Positions 43,821-52,026 of a stretch of DNA of 64,000 nucleotides are shown here, one piece after another. The position numbers and the translations under genes are program-made. The notes beneath the pieces are model-generated. The model was given only the letters and a program-made list of their open reading frames with translations, made no database searches and was not told the origin of the DNA. The stretch covers positions 27,345-91,344 of the forward strand of contig NZ_BROH01000017.1 in the NCBI RefSeq assembly GCF_027923545.1, written 5' to 3'. The stretch's first letter is position 1, and every line of letters begins with the position of its first letter. This DNA is from Sinisalibacter aestuarii. GTDB lineage: Bacteria > Pseudomonadota > Alphaproteobacteria > Rhodobacterales > Rhodobacteraceae.

Positions 43821-43973
43821 TCAGGACTTGGGTTCGACCTGCCGCTTCGCATCAATCAAAGCCTGCGCGGCCTGCATTACCTGAACCTGTGAAGTTCCAC
43901 CGCGTGCATCCTCAAGCGCGGTCTGTACCTGCGCGCGAAACCACGCGTCATATGAATTGACATCAGCCGCCAC
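43821..43973 (-). CDS. Small antitoxin-like protein
   Basis: From a GTG at 43973 with AGGAG seven bases upstream, the protein has 50 residues: MAADVNSYDAWFRAQVQTALEDARGG... This resembles stability-determinant or RelB-like antitoxins that begin with YDAWFRxxVQxAL. No toxin gene follows it, and the gene before it (43963-44127) does not look like a RelE/ParE toxin. It overlaps that gene by 11 bases. Confidence 0.5.
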   Translation of the reverse strand: MAADVNSYDAWFRAQVQTALEDARGGTSQVQVMQAAQALIDAKRQVEPKS

Positions 43974-44127
43974 GGAAATGCTCCTCGAGACCGATATCCA
44001 GCAGCTTGCCGAGGTCATCGGGCATGTCTGCAACGTGCACAGCAATTGGGAAACGGTGCCCCGTCAGGTCAGGCGCGCATTGCTCCTCTAGCCCGAGGTG
44101 CTGCCTATCCTTTTCCGCCTCAATCAT
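43963..44127 (-). CDS. Small hypothetical protein upstream of the antitoxin-like gene
   Basis: A 54-residue frame from the ATG at 44127 with GGAGA eleven bases before it. The sequence (MIEAEKDRQHLGLEEQCAPDL...) is acidic and has no motif I recognise. Its overlap with the downstream gene suggests it is translated, but it is short and could be a leader peptide. Confidence 0.35.
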   Translation of the reverse strand: MIEAEKDRQHLGLEEQCAPDLTGHRFPIAVHVADMPDDLGKLLDIGLEEHFRGG

Positions 44128-44220
44128 TGTGCTTTCTCCGACCCTATTATCAGCCGAGCTACATCTTCCAGCGGGGCGTCGCAAACGATAATGCCAAAGG
44201 GTCACAGCAAGCTGGCCCAC

Positions 44221-44739
44221 TTACCGATCGGGCACCGCTTCAAGGGAAGTTTCGAACCGCTTGCCCGCCGCTGCAGCTTCTTTCAAGAGCGCGTCGAAAT
44301 TGTCAGGTGGATTGCCATCTTCCAACATCCCTTTGAACGTCGCATAGGCATCCGTCTTGCTGCCGTAGGCGCGCAGGGTCTTGTCGTCGTTCACCCAGGC
44401 CACCACGATGACCTTCGCATCGCTGTTGAACCGGTAGAACAGCCGATACTGCTGGAAGAATTTCGCCCGGAACCAGTGTTTGCGGTGATCGCCGAGCGTA
44501 CCGCCTTGCCGGAAGGCGGCGGCACCCGGATCTGCCGGTATGGCCTCGGTTACCAGCTTGAAGATGGCGGCCAACCGTTTCGTGGAGTTTTTCTTGCGCC
44601 AGGTCTTTGGATCGCGTGCCTTACGCGCTTCAACCTCCTCGATCAGCCCTTCGAGCTGGTCCAGAAAGAGCGGATGCGCATAAATCGACCATCCGTTTAC
44701 GACAAGGGGCGCCCCTGCGGGCACGCTATCGCCGCTCAT
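44221..44739 (-). CDS. yhaV: YhaV-type toxin (RNase)
   Basis: A 172-residue protein matching the YhaV family: VVNGWSIYAHPLFLDQLEGLIEEVE at the start, KNSTKRLAAIFKLVTEAIPADP, then FRQGGTLGDHRKHWFRAKFFQQYRLFYRF and VVAWVNDDKTLRAYGSKTDAYATFKGML. YhaV is a RelE-fold mRNA-cutting toxin neutralised by PrlF. The start overlaps the upstream antitoxin stop by four bases (ATGA). The pair should act as a plasmid-stabilising module. Confidence 0.92.
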   Translation of the reverse strand: MSGDSVPAGAPLVVNGWSIYAHPLFLDQLEGLIEEVEARKARDPKTWRKKNSTKRLAAIFKLVTEAIPADPGAAAFRQGGTLGDHRKHWFRAKFFQQYRLFYRFNSDAKVIVVAWVNDDKTLRAYGSKTDAYATFKGMLEDGNPPDNFDALLKEAAAAGKRFETSLEAVPDR

Positions 44740-45062
44740 TCATCCTCGGGCGATAGCAGCGCATCGAGATCGACGTCAACGTCTCCGACCAGTGCTGCAA
44801 GACGGCCATGCAAAGCCCCATCGAACGCCCGAATGCGATCCGGATGCGCCTTGATATCGGCCTCGACAAAATCGAGAAAGGCGCCGAGCGCGGGATCATC
44901 CTCGTCGCTGCGCACGGGCTCGATATAGACCCTGCCACTCGGCTCGGTGCAGTAGCGAATCTGGTCGCCCTTGCCCAGCTTGAGCTGTTTGCGCACACCC
45001 GCCGGCACGGTCGTCTGATACCGGTCCGTGAGCTTCGAGACATCTTGTGCGAGCGCTGTCAT
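44736..45062 (-). CDS. prlF: PrlF-type antitoxin
   Basis: A 108-residue protein from the ATG at 45062, which follows AGGAG. The N-terminus SKLTDRYQTTVPAGVRKQLKLGKGDQIRYC is a SpoVT/AbrB-like swapped-hairpin DNA-binding fold; the acidic C-terminus (DVDVDLDALLSPEDE) should neutralise the toxin. PrlF antitoxins repress their own operon. It precedes and overlaps yhaV. A longer frame to 45155 lacks a ribosome site. Confidence 0.9.
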   Translation of the reverse strand: MTALAQDVSKLTDRYQTTVPAGVRKQLKLGKGDQIRYCTEPSGRVYIEPVRSDEDDPALGAFLDFVEADIKAHPDRIRAFDGALHGRLAALVGDVDVDLDALLSPEDE

Positions 45063-45187
45063 GGCAGTCTCCTGAAACAAAAGGGTCTTTGCTACCCGCG
45101 ATAGGTAATGCATTTGCATTGTCTTGTCAAGACAAGCCGCATGGTCTGCTGTCACCGGGCAGGTCGATGAGCTGTCCGGTGCAGCAC

Positions 45188-45841
45188 CTATTCTCGCCCC
45201 GCGAGATACTCCGCCAGCACTGGGCTGACCGCGCCCTTCGCGGAGCTGAGCAGCTCAGAACCCGCAAGCGTGGCCTTCGAGAGGCGTACGAGCCCGCCGG
45301 TTTCCTCGATCCGGTAGCAGCGGCGTTTTTGCCGCCCCCGCTTGTAGTGGGTCGCGGTGACGATCTGGCAGGTGCTGCCATCTGTGAGTGTCACAGGGGT
45401 GGCGAGCCTGATCTTGTCGCCTTCCTCGTAGTCCGGGATCGCAGCCCAATCCCGGCAGCGCTGGCGCCAGGCATGAGCGTAGCTGCCTTCGTCTTTCAGG
45501 TTGGAGAGAAGCTCGATCAGCCCAAGGGGAGCACGTGACTCGTTCGGGCCAGCGCTTTCCTCCATGTCCTTGTAGCCCCAGCAGCCGTCATCGTATCGGG
45601 TGAGGAAGACAGCCCCGAACGTGATGGAGCCATCGGCATCGGTCACATAGGTCGTGTCCTCGACCGGCGAGCCATCGATACTTGTGACCTTTGCCGCCGC
45701 GTACCAGGTCGAACCTACCTTGCAGGCTTTGACCAGTTCAGTTTTGCGCGTGTCGCCATGAGAGGTGCAGAGCCGGGTGATCTCCGCTTTCTCATCCGCG
45801 TAGGTCTGGACGCGGCGATCGGCATAGAAGAGCCAACCCAT
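45188..45841 (-). CDS. DUF6927-like protein
   Basis: A 217-residue protein beginning MGWLFYADRRVQTYADEKAEITRLC, with TTYVTDADGSITFGAVFLTRYDDGCWGYKDMEES and RQRCRDWAAIPDYEEGDKIRLATPV. I know this pattern as DUF6927 on alphaproteobacterial plasmids. The function is unknown. The ATG at 45841 coincides with the last base of the upstream gene, so the two are coupled. Confidence 0.7.
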   Translation of the reverse strand: MGWLFYADRRVQTYADEKAEITRLCTSHGDTRKTELVKACKVGSTWYAAAKVTSIDGSPVEDTTYVTDADGSITFGAVFLTRYDDGCWGYKDMEESAGPNESRAPLGLIELLSNLKDEGSYAHAWRQRCRDWAAIPDYEEGDKIRLATPVTLTDGSTCQIVTATHYKRGRQKRRCYRIEETGGLVRLSKATLAGSELLSSAKGAVSPVLAEYLAGRE

Positions 45842-46434
45842 CACGCCGCCCTCCGGTCATCGATTTCCATCAGCGCATCGAGCGGCACGCGGTAGGGCTG
45901 CATCGCGTCGAAATCCTCGCAATTGCCGCAGTTCTGCACGATCGCGAAGGTGTCGCAGGCATCCTTGAGAATGACCCGGAAGGTGCCGCCGAGGCCCGAG
46001 GGCACCTCGTAGGTCCCGCCGATGAGATAGTCCGAAGCCCGGCGCACGAAGACGCGGATGCTGTGGCCATCGGTGGCGAGCCGGATGGCCCCCCGCCCCC
46101 GGTCGATGAGCACCTGCACGTCATCCAGGATGTCGGTGTAGAACTGGCCGGTCAGATCGCGAAACGCCATGCGGCGTTGCGCCATCCAGTCGGTGTCCCG
46201 AAACGGGTTCATGCCTTCGGCGAAGGCGAAGGACGGATCGGCCTGTTCGGTGGTGACGATGCGGGTGGTCGTGCCATCGATGCCGTTGGAGCGCAGATGC
46301 ACACCATTGCCGACGATGAGGATCAGGGCGGGCCTGTCCACGGGTCCGTTCCAGTTGGGCAGGAAGGTTTTGCAGGCGCGCGCATGGGCGATTTGCGCCG
46401 CGACAGCGGAGGCAGAGAACTTGAGAATAGCCAT
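45841..46434 (-). CDS. Hypothetical plasmid protein, possibly DUF3085
   Basis: A 197-residue alpha/beta protein without clear catalytic motifs. The N-terminus MAILKFSASAVAAQIAHARACKTFLPNW and the segment ALILIVGNGVHLRSNGID recall DUF3085 proteins, but I am not certain. It is co-translated with the DUF6927-like gene. A G+C-rich hairpin (CGCGCGAA/TTCGCGCG at about 46472-46498) lies between it and the upstream ParB-like gene and may act as a terminator. Confidence 0.55.
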   Translation of the reverse strand: MAILKFSASAVAAQIAHARACKTFLPNWNGPVDRPALILIVGNGVHLRSNGIDGTTTRIVTTEQADPSFAFAEGMNPFRDTDWMAQRRMAFRDLTGQFYTDILDDVQVLIDRGRGAIRLATDGHSIRVFVRRASDYLIGGTYEVPSGLGGTFRVILKDACDTFAIVQNCGNCEDFDAMQPYRVPLDALMEIDDRRAA

Positions 46435-46508
46435 GGAGATGTCTTTCCGTTGGGTATGAGAGGATCGACCCGCGCGCGCGAAATACTTCGCGCGGGTCGC
46501 GTGAGGAC

Positions 46509-48491
46509 TCAGGCCGCTTGCGCGACCTCGCTGTCAGGCTCGGGGGTTTCCGCAGCGGGCTCCGCCTCATCACGGGCGACACCGGCGGTCTGCATCATTG
46601 GCGGGCACCAGGCGGCCACGGCAGCGCGCTGCGCGTCCGTCAGCGTGGCGAAGGGCTCGGCAAAGAGCTTGTCGCAGAAGGCGACGATCTCCTTCTTGCT
46701 CGAAGAGGCCAGTGTCACCGCCTCCTGGGCGAGACCCAGATCCTCGCCGAGGATTTTCAGGAGCCATGCCTTCTTGAAGCGGTTGAAGAGCGCCGCATTC
46801 GGCGTCCAGTGGGCGCGGATGTCGGGCATGATCTCGATCTCGAACGCATGCATCAGGCTGTCGCGCTGGCGGTCCCGCGCGAAGCAGGACTGCGTGGTGC
46901 TGGCCGTGGCATAGGCCACGAGCTTGGCCTTCTCGCCGGCCTCCAGCGCGCGAAACGCCGCGAACTGATCGGCGGGAGCGCGGGCGTCTTCGAGCCAGGA
47001 GAGATCAAGTGCATCATGCGCCGCCGCCACCTGCTCGAGCGAGGTCTCGTCGATCTCGTCCATCTTGGCATGGCTGCGGTATTCCTTGCGGGCATCGATC
47101 TTGATCGCCTGCGTGACACTCATGCCGCTGGCCAGAACGTCACTGACCAGCTTGAAGAGCGTCAGATCCAGCGTGGCCTCCGGATGCAGCGCCATCGCGG
47201 CCCCAAGCGCCATGGCTCGCTCGGTCTTGAGGTCCTCAGCCAGCGAGGCCGGGTAGCTGATCTCGCCCGGGTCAGGGGCCTCTTCCCCCGTCTGGCTACT
47301 CGAGGCGCCGCGCGTGCCCTCCGCTTTTACGGTGTCCTCCGGGCGTACGAGGCCGATATGGAGCGTCACCTGACCACTCGACCAGGACGCGACCACGCCT
47401 GCACGGGCCAAGTCCTCGGCGCTATAGGCCTCCTGCAGATCGCGCGCTTCCTCTTCCAAGGCGTCCACGCGCTCGTAAAGCGCGTTGTAGGCACCGTCCT
47501 CGAGCCCCTCATCCTCCATCTCGAGCTGCAGTTTCTCGAGTTCGGCGGTGATCTCATCGATGCGCTTTTGCGCAGCCTCATCAGGCTCGATCGGGCCGGG
47601 ATAGACGCGGCCGTAGTCGGCCATGGTCGCGTAATCATAGCGGACCATCGCATCGGCCCAGGCAAAGCCCAGCTTTATGCGGGCCTCTTCGGCGGCGGCA
47701 CCGAGCTTTTCGAGCAGGATGGTCTCGACCAGCGCCGCATCCTCGAGCACGGAATGCTCTTCCAGAAGGTCAGCCGCGACTGCGCCGCCACGCGCCTCGT
47801 AGTCCGCGCGCACGAAAGCCCCGATATCATCGCTGACCTGCACCCCGCGGGATTTGAGCGCCTGTCGAACGGTATAGGCCTGCAGAAAGCCGCCGTCTTT
47901 CGTGAGCGCCTCGTAGACCTCACGCTGCGCCTCCTGGCTCGGGTGCTCGGCGAAGGCTTTCATCGTGTCGAGCGTGATCACCTTGCCCCGAGCCGCGGCG
48001 CGGATGTCGGGGTGGATCAGGCCATAGCGCAACCGGCCTTTCACGGCCGCCACCGTGGTGCCGAAGGTCTTAGCGATCGTCTCGGGCGTCTGGCCGTCGA
48101 CCTCCATCATCCGAGCGAAGGCCTCGAACTCGTCGATGGCATTCATCGGTGCCTGGGTGATGTTCTCGGCGAGCGACAACGCCGTGGTGACGTCGCAGTC
48201 GTCAGGGACAAGGCGACAGTCAACCTTGGTTTTCGCCGTGAACCCCTTGCTGGCATTGTCGGCGATCAGCTCCTTCAGGGCTGCATGGCGCCGGCCGCCG
48301 GCGAGGACGGCGTACTTGCCGTCGAGCTTCTGGACAAGAAGCGGCTGGAGCAGGCCCAGCATAGCGATGCTCGCCTTCAGATGCGCGATGTTCTCGGACT
48401 CATAGGTTTCCGGGGAGTTGCTGCGCACATTGGCAGGATGCGGGACCAGATCGCCGATGGCGACGGTGAGAGGGGCAAAGCTTGTGGTCAT
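46509..48491 (-). CDS. Large ParB/RepB-family plasmid protein
   Basis: A 660-residue protein from the ATG at 48491, which follows GGAAGGAT. The N-terminal ParB nuclease-like domain has IGDLVPHPANVRSNSPETY and VLAGGRRHAALKEL (around 64), followed by LSLAENITQAPMNAIDEFEAF and a helix-turn-helix (TIAKTFGTTVAAVKGRLRYG). A long Glu-rich coiled region and a C-terminal helical domain follow. It is much longer than a partition ParB and is separate from repB; such proteins are common beside ArdC on alphaproteobacterial plasmids. A role in establishment or gene regulation is inference. Confidence 0.85.
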   Translation of the reverse strand: MTTSFAPLTVAIGDLVPHPANVRSNSPETYESENIAHLKASIAMLGLLQPLLVQKLDGKYAVLAGGRRHAALKELIADNASKGFTAKTKVDCRLVPDDCDVTTALSLAENITQAPMNAIDEFEAFARMMEVDGQTPETIAKTFGTTVAAVKGRLRYGLIHPDIRAAARGKVITLDTMKAFAEHPSQEAQREVYEALTKDGGFLQAYTVRQALKSRGVQVSDDIGAFVRADYEARGGAVAADLLEEHSVLEDAALVETILLEKLGAAAEEARIKLGFAWADAMVRYDYATMADYGRVYPGPIEPDEAAQKRIDEITAELEKLQLEMEDEGLEDGAYNALYERVDALEEEARDLQEAYSAEDLARAGVVASWSSGQVTLHIGLVRPEDTVKAEGTRGASSSQTGEEAPDPGEISYPASLAEDLKTERAMALGAAMALHPEATLDLTLFKLVSDVLASGMSVTQAIKIDARKEYRSHAKMDEIDETSLEQVAAAHDALDLSWLEDARAPADQFAAFRALEAGEKAKLVAYATASTTQSCFARDRQRDSLMHAFEIEIMPDIRAHWTPNAALFNRFKKAWLLKILGEDLGLAQEAVTLASSSKKEIVAFCDKLFAEPFATLTDAQRAAVAAWCPPMMQTAGVARDEAEPAAETPEPDSEVAQAA

Positions 48492-48574
48492 GGGATATCC
48501 TTCCAGGTGGGTGAGGTGTGGCCCGCGCGCGCTTGCGCGTGACCAATCCCCGGCTTCAGGGATCACCACGACAA

Positions 48575-48610
48575 AAGGCCCACTCTCCCTTTGAGGGGCC
48601 AGTGGGCCTT
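48575..48610 (-). terminator. Intrinsic terminator after the DUF3768 gene
   Basis: A perfect 10-bp stem, AAGGCCCACT with AGTGGGCCTT, encloses a 16-base loop and ends in TTTTGT on the minus strand. It lies 40 bases after the stop at 48650. Confidence 0.7.
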
Positions 48611-48649
48611 CATTGCTTGACGTGTAAGGTTTGGGGGGTGTCCCCTCGC

Positions 48650-49039
48650 CTACCAGTCGCGCGCCAGCATGATGGTCAGCACGCGCATGGTCGTGGCAGG
48701 ATTGTCCGGGGTCTCGGCCCCGTAGCGGAAATCCGAGTCTGCTTCATAGAGATCGATCTTCCAGAACACGGTCTCTCCCCGGATCTCGACCGCCCCGAAA
48801 TCATGCCAGCCTTCTGGATCGTTCTCAGGCTCGAATGAATCGAACATTCCCGTGGCCTTCACCGCCTCGGCCATGAAGCCGTCACCGGCCTCCATAAGCG
48901 AGCGGGTCACATGCATCCGGCCCTGGATGGGCTGCTCGGGCGGCACACCGAGGCAGGCGAGCTTGCGAAACGCGTCGTTCTGCGCTGCGATCACACTTGG
49001 ATCAGGGCAGTCTGTCTGGGTTTGTGCGGTGATGGTCAT
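48650..49039 (-). CDS. DUF3768 protein
   Basis: A 129-residue protein from the ATG at 49039, which has AGAGGAAT upstream. The sequence IAAQNDAFRKLACLGVPPEQPIQGRMHVTRS (split by strands and helices) and the later FGAVEIRGETVFWKIDLYE with RVLTIMLARDW are the DUF3768 signature. Frequent on alphaproteobacterial plasmids; function unknown. Confidence 0.8.
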   Translation of the reverse strand: MTITAQTQTDCPDPSVIAAQNDAFRKLACLGVPPEQPIQGRMHVTRSLMEAGDGFMAEAVKATGMFDSFEPENDPEGWHDFGAVEIRGETVFWKIDLYEADSDFRYGAETPDNPATTMRVLTIMLARDW

Positions 49040-49126
49040 GGGGCATTCCTCTGTGAAATTGAAACACCCAATCCAAAGCCCACTTTTCCTTTTCCGCACG
49101 GCGGATGCATCGAGGCCGAAGGCGCC

Positions 49127-49336
49127 CTACCCAAACAGCCCCTTGGGTCTGTAATTGGGGTTGGGGATGGTTTCGATCCAGCCGCCCTGTTCCTTGATGG
49201 TCTCGAGCGCTGCCGAGAGTGGATAGGCACCCTCGGACGCGCTCCACCAATAGGCACTGCGCTTGAAGGTGATGATCTTGCGGCGGCCGTCAGCGAAGCA
49301 GGCCACCCGCAGCGTCTTGGGTTCCTTGCGTGGCAT
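49127..49336 (-). CDS. Small hypothetical plasmid protein
   Basis: A 69-residue protein (MPRKEPKTLRVACFADGRRKIITFKRS...) with a basic N-terminal beta-rich half and a Trp-rich centre (AYWWSASEGAY). The ATG at 49336 follows GGAGA. No family known to me. It lies alone between the ArdC gene and the DUF3768 gene. Confidence 0.55.
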   Translation of the reverse strand: MPRKEPKTLRVACFADGRRKIITFKRSAYWWSASEGAYPLSAALETIKEQGGWIETIPNPNYRPKGLFG

Positions 49337-49359
49337 AGGTGTCTCCGTTCTCGCTGTGG

Positions 49360-50298
49360 TCAGGCGGCCTCGGCGCGGCCCCCTGCCCTGCCCGCCTCCG
49401 ACCGTGCGATCAGGTAGTCGCAGGCACGTTGCGCATCGGCGGCGTGCTTGAAGATCGCGTTCTTGTCAGAGCGTAGAACGCGCAGCCAATTATAGAGATA
49501 AGTCGCGTTCAGCTCGAGCGTATGGGCCGTAAAGCCGAGCGTCTGACCAAGGAACACCGAGGTCAGCTCGGCGACGATCTCTTCGCGGGCATAGGCCGTG
49601 TTGCCGAAACGCGAGAGGCCGTAGTCGCGGTTCAGCCGATGGCGCGCCTTGGTGGCATGGGCCAGCTCATGGGCCCAGACCCCGTAGAAATTCCGCGGGT
49701 TCTCGAAACGCGCGATCGACGGCATGAACACCTTGTCCACGGGCGGCAGGTAGTATGCTTCCGTCCCCGTGAAAACGGTCGTGATGTCGATGGCGTCGAA
49801 AAACGCCTGCATGTGCGGGATGGGCTCGGACGGCGGATGTTCGGGTGCCGACTCCGGATCTGGGAAGAAACTGTCGGGCAAGCCCTCGATCTGGCAGGCA
49901 TTGAACACGCGGTAGGATTTCTGGAAGCGGAAGATCCGGGCCTCCTCGGAGCGATCATCCCCGTCTCTGCGGTCATCCTCATCGCCAGCGTCCTTCCGGC
50001 TTTGACCATAGTAGACCACGACAGAGGATTTCTCTCCCTTACGCACCTTTGCATCCAACGCATTGGCCTGCGGCAGCGTCATCCAGAAGGGAGAGCTGTG
50101 GCCCGCCATCACGGTCCGCATCGTCAGCAGAAAGTTGTTCACTCCCTGGTAGGGTTCGCCGCCCATGCGCAGGGGGCGACAGCTGCCACCTGCGGTCCAT
50201 GGCTTGCGCCATGGCAGGACGCCGCGCTCAATGATGCGGATAATTTCGTTTGTGATGACCTCTGAGGCATCGAATTTGGGCGTACGGGATCGGGCCAT
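49360..50298 (-). CDS. ardC: ArdC-family antirestriction protein
   Basis: A 312-residue protein with an N-terminal single-stranded-DNA-binding domain (ITNEIIRIIERGVLPWRKPWTAGG, then NFLLTMRTVMAGHSSPFWMTL) and a zincin-like metallopeptidase domain with HELAHATKARHRLNR (around 210). This is the ArdC layout, also called DUF1738. ArdC proteins bind the incoming single strand and protect it from host restriction during conjugation. The ATG at 50298 has AAGGAGG upstream. Confidence 0.9.
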   Translation of the reverse strand: MARSRTPKFDASEVITNEIIRIIERGVLPWRKPWTAGGSCRPLRMGGEPYQGVNNFLLTMRTVMAGHSSPFWMTLPQANALDAKVRKGEKSSVVVYYGQSRKDAGDEDDRRDGDDRSEEARIFRFQKSYRVFNACQIEGLPDSFFPDPESAPEHPPSEPIPHMQAFFDAIDITTVFTGTEAYYLPPVDKVFMPSIARFENPRNFYGVWAHELAHATKARHRLNRDYGLSRFGNTAYAREEIVAELTSVFLGQTLGFTAHTLELNATYLYNWLRVLRSDKNAIFKHAADAQRACDYLIARSEAGRAGGRAEAA

Positions 50299-50339
50299 GG
50301 CTGGCCTCCTTTTCGAGTTTTGGTGAGAGGGAGTGGTGA

Positions 50340-50810
50340 CTAGGTTGACCGACAGGGGCGCGGATCGTTGGCGATCCTGGCACCGAGGGCTTCGACCATG
50401 TCGATGTAGGTGGTCAGCGAGACGGACTTGCCAGGACCCCAGGGTTCAGGCTCGACCGATCCGTCCCGCGTCACCCGCGGCAGGGTCGCGAAAGCGATGA
50501 CGTCACTGATGGGTCGGATATCGATGAACGGGGTTCCTCGTGCGACCGCTAGGGCGGCCAAGGGAAAGCGCTCGATCGGCGCGAAACTCGAGACGGTGGT
50601 CCAACCGAGATGGAGGAATGTCCCACCGTCTCCGCAGATCACATGCGCATTTGGCAATGACGCGGCCTGCTTGAGATAGTCGAGATCGCGGAGAACGGCC
50701 GTCCGCTCGAGCTGCCGTGCCAGCTCCTTCTCGCCGGTTCGGCGCAGCTCTCTGTGTCGCCACCAGGAGGCAGCGGTTGCGCACAACACGCGCAAGACAC
50801 CTGTTTGCAT
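50340..50810 (-). CDS. Hypothetical plasmid protein
   Basis: A 156-residue protein from the ATG at 50810, which follows GAAGGGCATTCCC, the same type of ribosome site as other genes in this block; a start at 50825 is also open. The N-terminus has Arg-rich helices (RHRELRRTGEKELARQLERTAVLRDLDYLKQ) and the rest an alpha/beta pattern. No family known to me. Confidence 0.55.
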   Translation of the reverse strand: MQTGVLRVLCATAASWWRHRELRRTGEKELARQLERTAVLRDLDYLKQAASLPNAHVICGDGGTFLHLGWTTVSSFAPIERFPLAALAVARGTPFIDIRPISDVIAFATLPRVTRDGSVEPEPWGPGKSVSLTTYIDMVEALGARIANDPRPCRST

Positions 50811-51964
50811 GGGAATGCCCTTCATCAGGAACGGCAGACCGGAATCCGGCCCGGACCCATCTGAGGGACCCCAAAGGCCCTCATCCGTTAGTCACAAAAC
50901 CCGAAGGACACTTTCACTTTTCGTGGACCAAACCCATGAAACACCCAACCGCCACCGAACTGTACTGGTACGACGGGATCAGAACTTCCACAGGGCCCAT
51001 CGGCTAGACCTGTGGCGGCTCCTTCTTCACGAGATAGCCCAAACCGTTCAATCGGCCCGCAACTGCCAACTTCTTCATAAAGCGTGCTGATGCTTTGGCT
51101 TCCCGCCGATGTAGCGGATCGGCACCCTGGAAAGGGAAACCATGTCGATGATGGCTGTTATGGGCATAATTTCTCATCGCGAACACTAAAACACAATAAC
51201 CCATTGTTATTTAATCGCTTTCATCCACCGGATGGATCAGATCATTCCGCAGCCAACATCAAAGCACTCTTTTGAAGAGTTCGGGTGTCATGAAGTCAAG
51301 AGATTAAGTTGCACCCGCTGTTCTTCGATGTCGTCGCCCTCCACTACGACCAAATCAGTGGAACGCGGGACCGCTGACAACCAGCTGCTGCGCTTGAGAA
51401 ACCGATTGCCTCGCTGGCCATGTCGCCATTATCGAAGTGACTGAGAAGTTACCGGCTCCCCGCGCGCGGGAATTCGAGGATCGAGCCCTTGGTCAAACGG
51501 TTTTGGCAACCATCGATCGTCTGCTCCTTGTGCGCTACGGCCCGTAGCCACGACATCATGCAACAGACATCCACAACCTACCTCTCAGGCATTAGCACCG
51601 ATGAAGGCCAAGGGAATATCCAAGGCCAGGACCCAAATCGCCGTCAGCAGGCGCCGGATAGCGTTGAGCCAATTGTTGAGGGTATTCATCATCAGATCTC
51701 AGACATCGAAAAGGGCAGGGGCCGCGGAGGCGCGCAACTGCTAGGTTGGCTACAGCGCAACGCTCTGTATGTTCTTCGCTAGCCGCCTTTGCGCTACTAG
51801 CAGCGATGGTCACCAGCTGAGGTTTTACCATGATTATCGGGATGCCCTCGTCATCAGATCTTCGCCGCGACGAAGGCGAAAGCCATTTTCACGATCTCAA
51901 ATACCGCCACACCTCAACCCCCTAACTTTTCTCTCTCGAACACCGTTTGTGTGCCGAGAGCCTA
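50811..51964. other. 1.15-kb low-gene-content region beside the replication operon
   Basis: No convincing gene. Near 51430-51550 a + strand frame without start reads ...VAIIEVTEKLPAPRAREFEDRAL..., which looks like a remnant of a real protein with a stop just after. A 66-codon frame at 51004-51204 (-) is possible but unsupported. At 50903-50923 is one of the A-rich gene-end elements found after other genes of this block. The region probably separates the replication operon from the accessory block and contains decayed DNA. Confidence 0.4.
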
Positions 51965-51980
51965 CTTAACAGCTGTTAAG
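51965..51980. other. parS-like palindrome 1
   Basis: CTTAACAGCTGTTAAG is a perfect 16-base palindrome. It fits the repABC centromere pattern GTTnnCnGCnGnnAAC except for the first and last base. It lies 42 bases downstream of the repC stop codon. Confidence 0.65.
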
Positions 51981-52010
51981 TTATGCCATGCCAGCAGCAC
52001 GAGATCGGAG

Positions 52011-52026
52011 TTTAACAGCTGTTAAG
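52011..52026. other. parS-like palindrome 2 overlapping the repC stop
   Basis: TTTAACAGCTGTTAAG repeats the 14-base palindrome of site 1 with its centre 46 bases away. It overlaps the repC stop codon (52022-52024), so the centromere begins inside the gene end. RepB is the expected ligand. Confidence 0.65.

Noticed and set aside
46518..48542. 674-codon + strand frame antisense to the ParB-like gene
   Set aside because: Composition typical of an antisense shadow; the minus strand has the ParB box and a good ribosome site.
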